The notes below the pieces were generated by a model. That model had not been told where the DNA came from. It did not search any database and saw only the letters and a program-made list of their open reading frames with translations. From Actinosynnema pretiosum (GTDB lineage: Bacteria; Actinomycetota; Actinomycetes; Mycobacteriales; Pseudonocardiaceae), in NCBI RefSeq assembly GCF_024171695.1, contig NZ_JAMTCF010000016.1, forward strand, positions 62,001 to 126,000: a DNA stretch of 64,000 nt. Reading direction: 5' to 3'. Below, one piece after another: positions 8,211 through 16,943 of this stretch. How positions within the stretch are numbered: position 1 is the stretch's first letter; the number at the start of each line of letters is the position of its first letter. A program made the translations under genes and the position numbers.

Positions 8211-9539
8211 TCAGGAGTAGACGCGGACCCAGTCGACCTCGAACACCGCCGCGCGCAGCCCGCCGTCACCGGTGAAGTTGTCGAGCTGGATGTTGAGGTG
8301 CCCCGACGGCATGGACTGGACGTCCCGCCGCCCGTTCGGCCCGCCCCCGCCGGAGACGCGGAACCACTCGACGCCGTCCACGTAGCCGACCAGCGCCGAA
8401 GCGGTCCACTCGAACGCGAAGTTGTGCCACTGGCGCATGTCCACCGGGCACAGCTCCCGGTGCTCCTGCTGGACGCCGACGTTCGAGGGGTGCGGGTAGT
8501 GCAGGAACGCCGACAGGCACTGGGCGTCGGGGTCGGTGTACTCGACCCAGTCGTACTCGCCGTCCTGGGGCCACCGCTCGGAGGTCGGCCAGATCAGGTG
8601 CAGCGGGTGGTACCGCCCGCCCGAGGTCCCGGTGCTCCGCGAGCGCGAGCGGATCTCCCAGCGGCCGTGCTGCCGGTCGAGCCGGTGCTTGAGCCACCCC
8701 GTGTCACCGTTGGCCTCACCGGTCATCCGCATGATCCCGTCGGCCACCACGGCGTTCTTGGCGCACCGGCGGCCGTTCCCGTTGTGCCCCTCCCAGCAGC
8801 CCGCCGTCCCGCCGACGGAGCCGCTGGGCGTCGACCACTTCGCCGGGTCGACCGGGCCCGCGCCGCCGAACTCGTCGGAACTGGGCAGCGGCGAGCCCCA
8901 GCCGTGCCGGACGGCGGCCTGCGTCTGGTCCGAGGGCGGGGTCGTGGTGGTGGTCGTCGGGGCGCCGGAGCCGACGCGGTAGTCGCACGCCGTGGCCCGG
9001 AAGCTCGCACCGGCGGCGCCGTACTCGTGGTCGGTGAGCACGTTGGCCCGCACCGCCCCCGCCGGAACGGTGAACCCGCCCGCGACCCGAGTCCACCCGC
9101 CGCTCCCGAACGGCACCCACGGACCGGGCACGTTCCCGAGGTACCCGCTGTTGTCCCCCTCGGGGGTGGAGTACCAGTCGACCTCGACGCGCGCCCGCCC
9201 GCTCTGCCCGGCGGCGACGTCGTAGCCGAAGGACCACACCTCACCGCCGACGACCTGCTGCTGGGGCAGGTAGAATGAGGGGTTGGGCACGGGGTTGTCC
9301 CGCTGCGCGTAGGCGAACCGGGCCGACCGGTGGTCGCCGACCCCCTCGCGGACCGCCCCGGAACCGCGCAGCGGGCCCCACTCGCCGAGCGACTTGCCGA
9401 GCACCGGGTTGTTGCACGTGGACACCTCGGTGCCCGTCCCGGCGGGCGGCTGGGCGATGGCGATCCCGGCCACGACCAGCGCGACCACCGCGCCCAGGGC
9501 CCCCGAGCCGACGAGCCGTCTTCTCCGGTGGAGCGTCAT
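8211..9539 (-). CDS. Secreted GH16 beta-glucanase with N-terminal accessory domain, 442 aa
   Basis: The ATG at 9539 has AGGAGG 7 bp upstream. Residues 1-30 are a signal peptide (RRRR, a hydrophobic GALGAVVALVVAGIAIA core, cleavage near AQPPA). Residues about 35-170 form a beta-rich accessory module with paired cysteines, followed by a Thr/Pro linker (PTTTTTTPP). The catalytic domain (about 195-442) carries the GH16 signature GEYDWVEY, i.e. E-x-D-x-x-E, in which the two glutamates are nucleophile and acid/base. A laminarinase or related beta-1,3-glucanase/agarase activity is plausible; the subfamily cannot be read by eye. It is monocistronic and preceded by the direct repeats at 9592-9620, consistent with PhoP or SARP control. 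Confidence 0.88.
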   Translation of the reverse strand: MTLHRRRRLVGSGALGAVVALVVAGIAIAQPPAGTGTEVSTCNNPVLGKSLGEWGPLRGSGAVREGVGDHRSARFAYAQRDNPVPNPSFYLPQQQVVGGEVWSFGYDVAAGQSGRARVEVDWYSTPEGDNSGYLGNVPGPWVPFGSGGWTRVAGGFTVPAGAVRANVLTDHEYGAAGASFRATACDYRVGSGAPTTTTTTPPSDQTQAAVRHGWGSPLPSSDEFGGAGPVDPAKWSTPSGSVGGTAGCWEGHNGNGRRCAKNAVVADGIMRMTGEANGDTGWLKHRLDRQHGRWEIRSRSRSTGTSGGRYHPLHLIWPTSERWPQDGEYDWVEYTDPDAQCLSAFLHYPHPSNVGVQQEHRELCPVDMRQWHNFAFEWTASALVGYVDGVEWFRVSGGGGPNGRRDVQSMPSGHLNIQLDNFTGDGGLRAAVFEVDWVRVYS

Positions 9540-9591
9540 GGATCGTTCCTCCTGTCTCGTCGCACTGACCGACAGGAAGATCACGCACCGC

Positions 9592-9620
9592 GCTGAACCC
9601 GCGCTGAACCGGCGCTGAGC
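9592..9620 (-). promoter_or_regulatory. Three 11-bp-spaced direct repeats (PHO-box or SARP/AfsR-box-like)
   Basis: Heptamers at 9592-9598, 9603-9609 and 9614-9620 read, on the minus strand, GTTCAGC, GTTCAGC and GCTCAGC with 4-bp spacers. The 11-bp period and the GTTCA core match the direct-repeat units described for Streptomyces PhoP (GTTCACC) and the overlapping AfsR sites. The array lies 52-81 bp upstream of the GH16 start codon, where an activator would touch the -35 region. Confidence 0.6.
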
Positions 9621-9664
9621 GGGGCGCGGGCGCCGAGGGGCCGCCGCGCCCGCGCCCGCCCGGC

Positions 9665-11098
9665 TCACGCCCCCAGTTCCACCACCGCGCGAACCCCCGA
9701 CTCCAGCGCGAAGGTCATCGACCCCCCGTTCGGCTCGAACCCCGCGTGCTCGCCCGCGAAGTGCACGCGCCCCTCGGGACGGCGGATGATCGGCAGGAGC
9801 TTCTCGTGGCCCACCTCCGGGAGGACGTACGAGCCCTCGATGTGGGGTTGCTTGTCCCACACCACCGACGTGCCCAGCTCGAAGTGCGCCCGCGCGCCCG
9901 GCAGGACCTGCTCCACCTGGTCCAGGGCGAAGGCGACGCGCTCCTCCTCCGTCATGGCGCCGATCGCGCGCGCCCGCCAGCCGGTCAGCAGGCACTCCAG
10001 GATCTTGCGCGGGCCCTCCGCGCGCGGGGTCGCGTCGCGCAGCCAGCGGACCGGCAGGTCGGTCGAGTAGCTGACCGCCCTGCCCGGCCAGAACTGCTCG
10101 CGCACCTGGAGGTACACGCGCACGATCGACGAGTACTTGAGCTTGCGCATCACCTCGACCTTGTCGGCGGGCAGCCGCGCCTCGCCCAGGTCGATGTGGC
10201 GGATCGCGCTGAACGGCACGGTGACCACGACGTGCTCCGCCCTGATCGAGCTCAGCCTGCCGTGCTCCAGGAAGGTCACCTCGACCTCGTCGTCGTCCTG
10301 GCGCACCCGCACCACCGGCTTGCGGTAGTGGATGCGGGCTCGCAGGCGCTCGGCGAACGCGCGCGGCAGGTTGTCCGTGCCGCCCTTGATCTTCGACCAC
10401 CTCGGGTCGGCGTGGGTCAGCGAGTGCGGGCTCGCCTCGTGCCGCAGCCACGACAGCGCCGAGGCGGACTTCAGGTCGCCGCCGCGCATCTCCAGGAACA
10501 GCGGCTCCATCAGGTCGATCGCGGCCTGGGAGGCGCCGCGCTCGCGCAGCACCTCGTGCACCGAGCGGCCGTCGTAGGGGAGCAGCCCCGGCGTGGCGCG
10601 CCACTCCTGCGCGGTCAGGTCCGGGCGCAGCTCGTCGGTCAGCTCCGTGACGTACCGCTTGATCATGCCCGGCACGTCGAGCGCGCGCTCCGCGTCGGTC
10701 AGCGGCAGGCCGGAGCCCGCGACGGACTCCTGGTCGGGGGTGAAGAACCGCCCGCCCATGAAGTACGCGAACTGCGAGTCCACCAGGTCGGCGACGTCCA
10801 TCCCCACGCCCAGCTCGCGCGCGTAGTGGTGCACGTAGTGGCAGTGCGGCGTGATGGTCATCGCGCCCGCCTCGGCGTGCAGCCCGTCCGCGAACGGGCG
10901 GCGCAGCGTGTAGGCCCGGCCGCCCGCGCGGTCGGACGCCTCCAGCACCGTCACCTCGCACCCCCGGCTCGCCAGCTCGTGGGCGGCGGCCAGCCCGGCG
11001 AGGCCCGCCCCGACCACGACGACGCTGCGCGGCGGGCGCAGGCCGGGCAGTCCACTCTCCAGCTCACGGCGCACCTGCGCCTGGGTCGGCTCTCGCAC
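9665..11098 (-). CDS. Flavin-containing amine oxidase (MAO/L-amino-acid-oxidase family), 477 aa
   Basis: A dinucleotide-binding motif VVVVGAGLAGLAAAHEL near residue 28 is followed by EASDRAGGRAYTL, and the C-terminal FAD contact GRVHFAGEHAGFEPNGGSM is intact, so the flavoenzyme fold is complete. The family oxidises C-N bonds of amines or amino acids to imines with O2. The GTG at 11098 has AGGAGG 9 bp upstream; an ATG at 11128 in the same frame, 12 bp after the tautomerase stop, is the alternative. It is the last gene of the uvrA-merR-tautomerase operon of the PBD cluster. A role in late amine-to-imine oxidation of the diazepine ring, or detoxification of pathway amines, is inference only. I do not recall this gene from the published tomaymycin cluster. 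Confidence 0.85.
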   Translation of the reverse strand: MREPTQAQVRRELESGLPGLRPPRSVVVVGAGLAGLAAAHELASRGCEVTVLEASDRAGGRAYTLRRPFADGLHAEAGAMTITPHCHYVHHYARELGVGMDVADLVDSQFAYFMGGRFFTPDQESVAGSGLPLTDAERALDVPGMIKRYVTELTDELRPDLTAQEWRATPGLLPYDGRSVHEVLRERGASQAAIDLMEPLFLEMRGGDLKSASALSWLRHEASPHSLTHADPRWSKIKGGTDNLPRAFAERLRARIHYRKPVVRVRQDDDEVEVTFLEHGRLSSIRAEHVVVTVPFSAIRHIDLGEARLPADKVEVMRKLKYSSIVRVYLQVREQFWPGRAVSYSTDLPVRWLRDATPRAEGPRKILECLLTGWRARAIGAMTEEERVAFALDQVEQVLPGARAHFELGTSVVWDKQPHIEGSYVLPEVGHEKLLPIIRRPEGRVHFAGEHAGFEPNGGSMTFALESGVRAVVELGA

Positions 11099-11140
11099 GA
11101 TCACGCTCCTCCTGGTAGTCCCGGTCATGGCGTCGCGCGG

Positions 11141-11344
11141 TCAGCGGCGACCCGCCGCCCGCAGGCTCGCCACCGACTCGCCGCCGACGAACCAGTGCTC
11201 CGGCTCGCACTCGGCGACCGTCACCCGGACCACGTCCGGGGACACGCCGAGCGCTCGCGCGGCGGCGTCGGTCAGCGCGGCGCCCAGGGCGGTGATCTCG
11301 CTCTCCGCCCGGCCCCTCAACACCGTCACGTGGATCTGCGGCAT
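11141..11344 (-). CDS. 4-oxalocrotonate tautomerase-like protein (TomN-like), 67 aa
   Basis: A single small domain of about 60 residues starting MPQIHVTVLRGR. After removal of Met, Pro1 would be the catalytic base, as in the tautomerase superfamily; an arginine at position 11-12 sits where Arg11 of 4-OT binds the substrate carboxylate. The family acts on dienol or keto acids. The tomaymycin cluster encodes a characterised member, TomN, whose true substrate is thought to be an intermediate of the dihydropyrrole branch; that attribution is from memory. The gene lies between merR (18-bp gap) and the amine oxidase, so it is co-transcribed. Length and start are typical for the family. Confidence 0.88.
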   Translation of the reverse strand: MPQIHVTVLRGRAESEITALGAALTDAAARALGVSPDVVRVTVAECEPEHWFVGGESVASLRAAGRR

Positions 11345-11362
11345 GGGTCTCCTCCCGTTCCT

Positions 11363-11785
11363 TCACGTGTCCCTGCGGCGGCGGGTGAACCGAACCAGGC
11401 GCTCCCGCAGCTCCTCGGCGCAGCGGGGGCACGACAGCTGGTCCGGCTGGTCGTGCTCGACGTGGTGGCGCAGCAGCCGCAGCGCGGAGGAGGCGCTGAA
11501 CGAGTGCTCCTCCAGCGCCGGGAGGTGGCGCGCGGCCAGCAGCCGCGCGCCCGTCGACGGCTCGGCCGAGGTCAGCTCCCTGACCTCGTCGAGGCTGAGC
11601 ACCCCGCCCTCCACGTAGGTCCGCACGAGCGCCAGCCTGCGCAGGTCGTCCCGGTCGAAGTGCCTGCGGCCGTTGCGGCGCCGGGTGGTCAGCAGCCCCT
11701 CGTCCTCGTAGTAGCGCAGCGCGGGCACGCGCATCCCGAACCACTCGGCGACGCGCCCGATCGGCACCAGGTCGTCCTCAGCCAT
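11363..11785 (-). CDS. MerR-family transcriptional regulator, 140 aa
   Basis: The N-terminal winged helix reads IGRVAEWFGMRVPALRYYEDEGLL, with the classic RYYE..GLL motif, followed by RRHFDRDDLRRL and a helical dimerisation segment. The short C-terminus carries a CPRC pair and a basic RFTRRRRDT tail; two cysteines are too few to name a metal or drug ligand. The start overlaps the end of the upstream uvrA-like gene by 8 bp, so it is translated with the resistance gene. A drug-sensing role over this operon is plausible by position, since MerR proteins often respond to toxic compounds. The palindrome at 14133-14154 belongs more likely to the MarR protein, because it recurs in front of marR. Confidence 0.85.
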   Translation of the reverse strand: MAEDDLVPIGRVAEWFGMRVPALRYYEDEGLLTTRRRNGRRHFDRDDLRRLALVRTYVEGGVLSLDEVRELTSAEPSTGARLLAARHLPALEEHSFSASSALRLLRHHVEHDQPDQLSCPRCAEELRERLVRFTRRRRDT

Positions 11786-14084
11786 TCCGCCTCCTGGGGG
11801 CGCACTCCTCCAGGTCCGCGATCAGGCAGCGCGCGGTGTGCGAGCCCTCGGCCTCCAGCAGCCCCGCCGGGGTGCCCTCGAACACCACCTCGCCGCCGTG
11901 CCGCCCGGCCTCCGGCCCCAGGTCGACGATCCAGTCCGAGTGCCGCACCACGTCCAGGTCGTGCTCGATGACGATGACGGTGTTGCCCGCGTCCACCAGG
12001 CGGTCCAGCAGCGCCAGCAGCCTGCCGACGTCCGACATGTGCAGGCCGGTGGTGGGCTCGTCCAGCACGTAGGTGTTGCCGGTCTCGCGCAGCCTGCTCG
12101 CGAGCTTGAGCCGCTGGCGCTCGCCGCCGGACAGGGTGGACAGCGGCCTGCCGAGCGCCAGGTAGCCCAGGCCGACCTCGGACAGCAGCGCCAGCCGGGC
12201 GCGGACGTCCTCGTCGGCGAGGAACTCCAGCGCGTCGTCGGTGGTCATGGCGAGCACGTCGGCGATCGTGCGCCCGTCGAGGGTGTGCTCCAGCGCCTCC
12301 GGCCGGTACCGGCTGCCGCCGCACGCCTCGCAGGTGGTGGTCACCGGGTCGAGGTAGGCCAGGTCGGTCTGGATGACGCCCCGGCCCTTGCACGACGGGC
12401 AGGCGCCGGTGGAGTTGAAGCTGAACAGGCCGGGGTCCTTCCCCGAGGCCTCGGCGAACACGCCCCGGACCCGGTCCATGACCTCCAGGTAGGTGGCGGG
12501 CACCGAGCGCGGCGAGAGGCCCGTCGACGACTGGTCCACCACGACCACGTCCGGGTGCTGGAGCGGCAGCACCCCGGCGACCAGCGTGCTCTTGCCGGAG
12601 CCCGCCACGCCGGTGACGGTGGTCAGCACGCCCGTGGGGAAGTCGACCGAGACCTCCTTGAGGTTGTGCAGCTTCGCCCTGCGCACCGGCAGGGTCCCGG
12701 TCGGCTCGCGGAACCGCTCCTTGATCCCCGGCACCGAGCGCATGGCCCGGCCGGTGGGGGTGCGGGCCCGGCGCAGCTGCGCCACGGTCCCCTCGAAGAC
12801 GACCTCGCCGCCCTCGGCGCCCGCGCCGGGGCCCATCTCCACGACGCGGTCGGCGATCCGCAGCACGTCGCGGTCGTGCTCCACGACCAGCACCGTGTTC
12901 CCCTTGTCCCGCAAGGCGATCAGCAGCTCGTTGAGCCGGTGGACGTCGCGCGGGTGCAGGCCGGTGCTGGGCTCGTCGAAGATGAACGTCAGGTCGGTCA
13001 GGCTGCTGCCGAGGTGGCGCACGGTCTTGAGGCGCTGGCTCTCGCCGCCGGACAGCGTCGGCGTCTCGCGGTCCAGGGTCAGGTAGCCGAGGCCGATGTC
13101 GGAGATCCGGCGCAGCGCGGCCAGCGCCGAGGCGACGATCGGCTTGGCCGCAGGCAGGTCGAGCCCGGCCAGCAGGTCGATCAGCTCGTCGACCTCCAGC
13201 GCGGTGAGGTCCGCGATGGAGCGCCCGTCGATCTTCGACGCGAGCGCCGCCTCGTTGAGCCGCCCGCCCCGGCACTCGGGGCACGGCCCCTCGTGGACGA
13301 CCTCCTCGACGGCGGCGCGCTCGCGCTCGGCGAGCGAGTCGAGGCCCTTCTTGAGGTAGCGGCGGTCGAACCGCAGGAGCACGCCCTCGTACTCGTTCTT
13401 GTAGACGCCGTTGCGACCGGCCCGGTCCACCTTGAACCCGCTGCCGTGCAACAGCTTGTTGTGGTCGGCCGCGCTGAACTTCTTCACCGGAAGGTCCGGG
13501 TCGAACAGCCCGGACTCGGCGTAGAGCTGCCACTGGAAGGTCCCCTTGGCGAAGCTCGGGAACCGGATCGCGCCGTCGTTGAGGCTCTTGTCCTCGTCGA
13601 TCAGCGCGTCCTGGTCGACCCGGACGGCGCGGCCGAGGCCTTCGCAGGCCGGGCACATGCCCTGCGGGTCGTTGAACGAGAACCGCGTCGACTCGCCCGC
13701 CTCCGGCTTGCCGTGCCGGGAGAACAGCACCCGCAGCACCGGGTGGACGTCGGTCATGGTGCCGACGGTGGACCGCGAGTTGCCGCCCACCGGCTTCTGG
13801 TCGACCACGATCGCCGTGGACAGGTTGGCCACGACCTCCGCGTCCGGCCGCTCGTAGCGCGGCAGCCGGTTGCGGATGAACGAGGGGAACGACTCGCCCA
13901 GCTGCCGCTGGGACTCGACCGCGATGGTGTCGAACACGACCGACGACTTGCCGGACCCGGACACCCCCGCGAAGACGGTGAGCCTGCCCTTGGGGATGCG
14001 CAGGGAGACGTTCCTGAGGTTGTTCACCCTGGCGTTGCCGATCACGATGTGCCCGCCGGAGCGGACCTCGCCGCGAGCGCTCAT
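11778..14084 (-). CDS. UvrA-like ABC ATPase, PBD self-resistance (DrrC type), 768 aa
   Basis: Two ABC cassettes: Walker A GVSGSGKSS (about 41) and GVAGSGKST (about 495), signatures LSGGESQRLK and LSGGERQRLK, Walker B FIFDEPSTGLHP and YVLDEPTTGLHM. Zinc-finger cysteines are present (CPACEGLG, CPECRGGR, CPSCKGRG). At 768 residues it lacks about 170 residues of housekeeping UvrA, as do the DrrC-type proteins of producers of DNA-damaging drugs. PBDs alkylate guanine N2 in the DNA minor groove, so a UvrA paralogue is the expected immunity factor. GGGAGGGGAAG precedes the ATG. It is first gene of a four-gene operon, with a 22-bp palindrome 49-70 bp upstream of the start. Confidence 0.93.
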   Translation of the reverse strand: MSARGEVRSGGHIVIGNARVNNLRNVSLRIPKGRLTVFAGVSGSGKSSVVFDTIAVESQRQLGESFPSFIRNRLPRYERPDAEVVANLSTAIVVDQKPVGGNSRSTVGTMTDVHPVLRVLFSRHGKPEAGESTRFSFNDPQGMCPACEGLGRAVRVDQDALIDEDKSLNDGAIRFPSFAKGTFQWQLYAESGLFDPDLPVKKFSAADHNKLLHGSGFKVDRAGRNGVYKNEYEGVLLRFDRRYLKKGLDSLAERERAAVEEVVHEGPCPECRGGRLNEAALASKIDGRSIADLTALEVDELIDLLAGLDLPAAKPIVASALAALRRISDIGLGYLTLDRETPTLSGGESQRLKTVRHLGSSLTDLTFIFDEPSTGLHPRDVHRLNELLIALRDKGNTVLVVEHDRDVLRIADRVVEMGPGAGAEGGEVVFEGTVAQLRRARTPTGRAMRSVPGIKERFREPTGTLPVRRAKLHNLKEVSVDFPTGVLTTVTGVAGSGKSTLVAGVLPLQHPDVVVVDQSSTGLSPRSVPATYLEVMDRVRGVFAEASGKDPGLFSFNSTGACPSCKGRGVIQTDLAYLDPVTTTCEACGGSRYRPEALEHTLDGRTIADVLAMTTDDALEFLADEDVRARLALLSEVGLGYLALGRPLSTLSGGERQRLKLASRLRETGNTYVLDEPTTGLHMSDVGRLLALLDRLVDAGNTVIVIEHDLDVVRHSDWIVDLGPEAGRHGGEVVFEGTPAGLLEAEGSHTARCLIADLEECAPRRRNG

Positions 14085-14132
14085 CTTCCCCTCCCGCTGT
14101 CCGGGTGGTTCGTCCGGGATGATCCGTCCATA

Positions 14133-14154
14133 ATGATTTCCAGGAGGAAATCAT
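14133..14154. promoter_or_regulatory. Perfect palindromic operator upstream of the resistance operon
   Basis: The arms ATGATTTCC (14133-14141) and GGAAATCAT (14146-14154) are perfectly complementary around the spacer AGGA. It is the best of four copies of a TTTCC-N4-GGAAA element in the PBD cluster and the only one with 9-bp arms. Its position at -49 to -70 relative to the uvrA-like ATG suits a repressor site over the promoter. The likely binder is the MarR protein encoded at 35909-36442. Confidence 0.7.
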
Positions 14155-14223
14155 ATAACGGCGCCGACGCCGCCGCCACGCGACTTGACCAGCTTTCCGC
14201 CGCCGGTGCGCCGACCGGGTGAT

Positions 14224-16017
14224 TTACCTGGCCACCGCGTACGCCTGCTGCCCGCGCGGGCTGGCCGCCGCCAGCACCAGGTCGTCGTCGGTGCGGCCGG
14301 TGACGCACACCTTGCCCAGGGTGCCCGGCGCGACCTCCTGCACCTCGTGACCCCGGCGGCGCAGCTCCTCGACCACCGCCCGGTCGCGCCCCGACTCGGT
14401 GACCAGCGCCAGCGGCCTCGCCCGGCGCGGGGTGAACGACGACGGCACGTGGTCGGTGTGGAACGCGGTCGCCTCCACCGCCTCCTGCACGCCCATCCCG
14501 AAGTCCACGTGGTTGACCAGGAAGTTCAGCGTCCACTGGTCCTGCTGGTCGCCGCCCGGCGTGCCGAACGCCAGGTGCGGCGCGCCGTCGCGCAGCACGA
14601 TCGTGGGGCTCAGCGTGGTGCGCGGGCGCTTGCCCGGCGCGAGGGTGTTCGGGTGGCCGTCCACCAGCCAGGCCATCTGCCCCCGCGTCCCGAGCGGGAA
14701 GCCCAGGTCCGGCACGACCGGCGAGCTCTTGAGCCAGCCGCCGCTGGGCGTCGCCGCGACGACGTTGCCCTCCGCGTCGGTGGCCGTCACGCAGCAGGTG
14801 TCGCCGCGCGCGGCCGTCCGCCGCACCACCGCGGGCACGCCGTCGTCGAGCTGGAGCAGCCACGACGGCTCGTCCGGCGGCTCGTCGTGGCCGAGCAGCG
14901 GCGGCACGAACGGGGCGCGGCCGTCGGGGGAGCCGGGGCGCAGCACGCCCGAGGCGGTCACGCCCACCAGCGCCCGCCGCTCGTCGGCGTACCCGCGCTC
15001 CAGCAGCGCCTTCAGCGGCACGTCCGCGTGCTGCGGGTCGCCGTACCAGGCCTCGCGGTCGGCGAACGCCAGCTTGGCGCACTCCACCACCGTGTGCAGG
15101 TGGTCCGCGCTGCCCGCGCCCATCGCGGCCAGGTCGAAGCCCTCCAGCAGGGCGAGCTGCTGCAGGAACACCGGGCCCTGCGACCACGGGCCGGGCTTGT
15201 GCACGCTCAGCCCCCGGTAGGACAGCGACACCGAGTCCTCCACGGTCGGCCGCCACGCCGCCAGGTCCGCCCCGGTCAGCAGGCCGCCGTTGCGCCTGCC
15301 GGTGGAGTCGGCCACCCGCGCGGTCGTGGCGAACCGGTCGATCGCCTCGGCCACGAAGCCCTCGTAGAACGCCCGCAGCGCGGCGTCGACGCGCTGCTCG
15401 CGGGTGCCGCCCGCCGCCTGGGACTCGGCCAGCAGCCGCCGGTAGGTCCGAGCCAGCGCCGGGTTGCGCACCCGCCTCCCCGGCGCCGGGGCCCGCCCGT
15501 CGACCAGGTACGTGCGCCCCGACTCCGCCCACTCGTCGCGGAACAGCTCCTCCAGCGAGCCGATCATCTCCGAGGTCTTTGGCAGCACCGGGTACCCGTG
15601 CTCGGCGTAGTGCACCGCCGGGGCCAGCACGTCCGCCAGCGGCAGCCGCCCGTGGTCGCGCACCAGCAGCAGCCACGCCCCGAACGCGCCGGGCACGCAC
15701 GCGGGCAGCAGGCCCGAGCCCGGCACCGCCGACAGGCCGAGGGCGCGGAACTCCTCCGGGGTGGCGCGGGCGGGCATCGGCCCCTGCCCGCACACCACCT
15801 CCACCCGGTCGGAACCGGCGCGGCGCACCATGATCGGCACGTCACCGGCGGGCCCGTTGAGGTGGGGCTCGACCACCTGGATGACGAACGCGGCGCAGGC
15901 CGCCGCGTCGAAGGCGTTGCCCCCCAGGTCGAACATCGCCATCCCGGCCGCCGAGGCGAGCCAGTGGGTCGAGGACACCGCGGCCTTGGCGCCGCGCAGT
16001 TCGGGTCGGGTCAGCAC
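14224..16017 (-). CDS. Gamma-glutamyltransferase-family C-C bond hydrolase (LmbA type), 597 aa
   Basis: A full Ntn-hydrolase of the gamma-glutamyltransferase family. The large subunit runs to about residue 400; autocleavage would occur before the nucleophilic Thr in RGDTCCVTATDAEGN, with the downstream PGKRPRTTLSPTIV segment also present. In lincomycin, hormaomycin and PBD pathways this relative does not handle glutathione but cleaves a C-C bond of the side chain of the tyrosine-derived dihydropyrrole intermediate. GTG at 16017 has GGAGG 7 bp upstream and overlaps the PhzF-like gene by 7 bp. It is the last gene of the five-gene dihydropyrrole operon. No signal peptide is seen, unlike canonical GGT, which fits a biosynthetic role. 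Confidence 0.92.
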   Translation of the reverse strand: MLTRPELRGAKAAVSSTHWLASAAGMAMFDLGGNAFDAAACAAFVIQVVEPHLNGPAGDVPIMVRRAGSDRVEVVCGQGPMPARATPEEFRALGLSAVPGSGLLPACVPGAFGAWLLLVRDHGRLPLADVLAPAVHYAEHGYPVLPKTSEMIGSLEELFRDEWAESGRTYLVDGRAPAPGRRVRNPALARTYRRLLAESQAAGGTREQRVDAALRAFYEGFVAEAIDRFATTARVADSTGRRNGGLLTGADLAAWRPTVEDSVSLSYRGLSVHKPGPWSQGPVFLQQLALLEGFDLAAMGAGSADHLHTVVECAKLAFADREAWYGDPQHADVPLKALLERGYADERRALVGVTASGVLRPGSPDGRAPFVPPLLGHDEPPDEPSWLLQLDDGVPAVVRRTAARGDTCCVTATDAEGNVVAATPSGGWLKSSPVVPDLGFPLGTRGQMAWLVDGHPNTLAPGKRPRTTLSPTIVLRDGAPHLAFGTPGGDQQDQWTLNFLVNHVDFGMGVQEAVEATAFHTDHVPSSFTPRRARPLALVTESGRDRAVVEELRRRGHEVQEVAPGTLGKVCVTGRTDDDLVLAAASPRGQQAYAVAR

Positions 16018-16943
16018 GGTCGTTCCTCCGGTGTGGGCTCCGGCTGGGCCGGTGCGGTGGCGGTGGTGGGGGCGGGCGTGGGCGCGGGCAGGGTCATCCG
16101 GCCGCTGGCCCCCGGAAGGACGGCGCCGGACACCGACGCCCCGGTCACCCGGCTGTCCACGACGTCCACGTGGCAGGCGAGGATGGCCGGGCGGCGCAGC
16201 TCGACGCCCTGGCGCAGCCGGTACGGGTGGGAGCCGGTGGTCGCGGGCAGCAGACCCGCCCGCACCAGCCACGGCCCGAGCGCGAGCGCCGCCGAGGCGC
16301 AGGCCGGGTCCTCGGGCATCCCGTAGCCCGGCGCGAACATCCGGGCGCGGGCGGTGCGCGTCGCGGCGTCCCAGGCGAAGAGCAGGACGTCCGGCTGGCC
16401 GCGCCAGACCGGGTGCTCCGGGCGCAGCGCGGCGCGGGCCAGCGCCTGCGGCCGCACCGGCAGCAGGTGGAACGCCGGGCCGAAACCGGCCGTCGCGGCG
16501 GTCCCGTCGACGTCCTCCGGCCGCAGCCCGCACGCCTCGGCGGGCCCGACCGGGTCGAACGGGACGACCTCCAGCGGCCCGGTGGCGGTCAGGGTCGCGC
16601 CGTCGGGGTCGGCCTCCACCGGCTGGCGGCGCTCACCGCACTGCTGCACCAGCTGACCCGCCGCCAACCGGCCCAGGCGCACCAGCGCCGCCGCCGTGCC
16701 CACCGCCGAGTGCCCGCCGAACGGCGACTCGCCGCCGGGGGTGAACACCCGCACCCGGTGGGTGACGCCGGGGGTCGTCGCGGGCAGCACGAACGCCGTC
16801 TCCGAGGCGCCGATCTCGCGCGCCACCGCCGCCATCTCCTCGTCGGACAGGCCTGCGGCGTCGGGCACCACGCCGAGCGCGCACCCGGTGAGCGGTCCGT
16901 CGGCGAACATGTCCACGACCTCGTACTCGATCCGCCCGCTCAC
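16011..16943 (-). CDS. PhzF-family isomerase of the dihydropyrrole branch (LmbX type), 310 aa
   Basis: It starts MSGRIEYEVVDMFADGPLTGCALGVV and has the family's marks: SETAFVLPA with the catalytic glutamate near residue 48, GGHSAVGTAAAL near 75, and DPACASAALALGPWL near 225, where PhzF proteins have DPATGSA. PhzF proteins catalyse a 1,3-proton shift. In lincomycin and PBD biosynthesis the LmbX-type member isomerises the conjugated dihydropyrrole before F420-dependent reduction. The GTG start overlaps the upstream reductase by 4 bp (GTGA), indicating translational coupling. A Pro/Thr/Ala-rich tail of about 25 residues is an unusual extension. Confidence 0.92.
   Translation of the reverse strand: MSGRIEYEVVDMFADGPLTGCALGVVPDAAGLSDEEMAAVAREIGASETAFVLPATTPGVTHRVRVFTPGGESPFGGHSAVGTAAALVRLGRLAAGQLVQQCGERRQPVEADPDGATLTATGPLEVVPFDPVGPAEACGLRPEDVDGTAATAGFGPAFHLLPVRPQALARAALRPEHPVWRGQPDVLLFAWDAATRTARARMFAPGYGMPEDPACASAALALGPWLVRAGLLPATTGSHPYRLRQGVELRRPAILACHVDVVDSRVTGASVSGAVLPGASGRMTLPAPTPAPTTATAPAQPEPTPEERPC

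Noticed and set aside
8211..10961. A single open frame joining the GH16 gene with upstream sequence
   Set aside because: The signal peptide with AGGAGG at 9539 marks the true start; the upstream part is another frame of the amine oxidase gene.
14224..16533. A longer start for the gamma-glutamyltransferase-like gene
   Set aside because: The added 172 codons lie inside the PhzF-like gene in another frame; GTG 16017 with GGAGG is the natural start.
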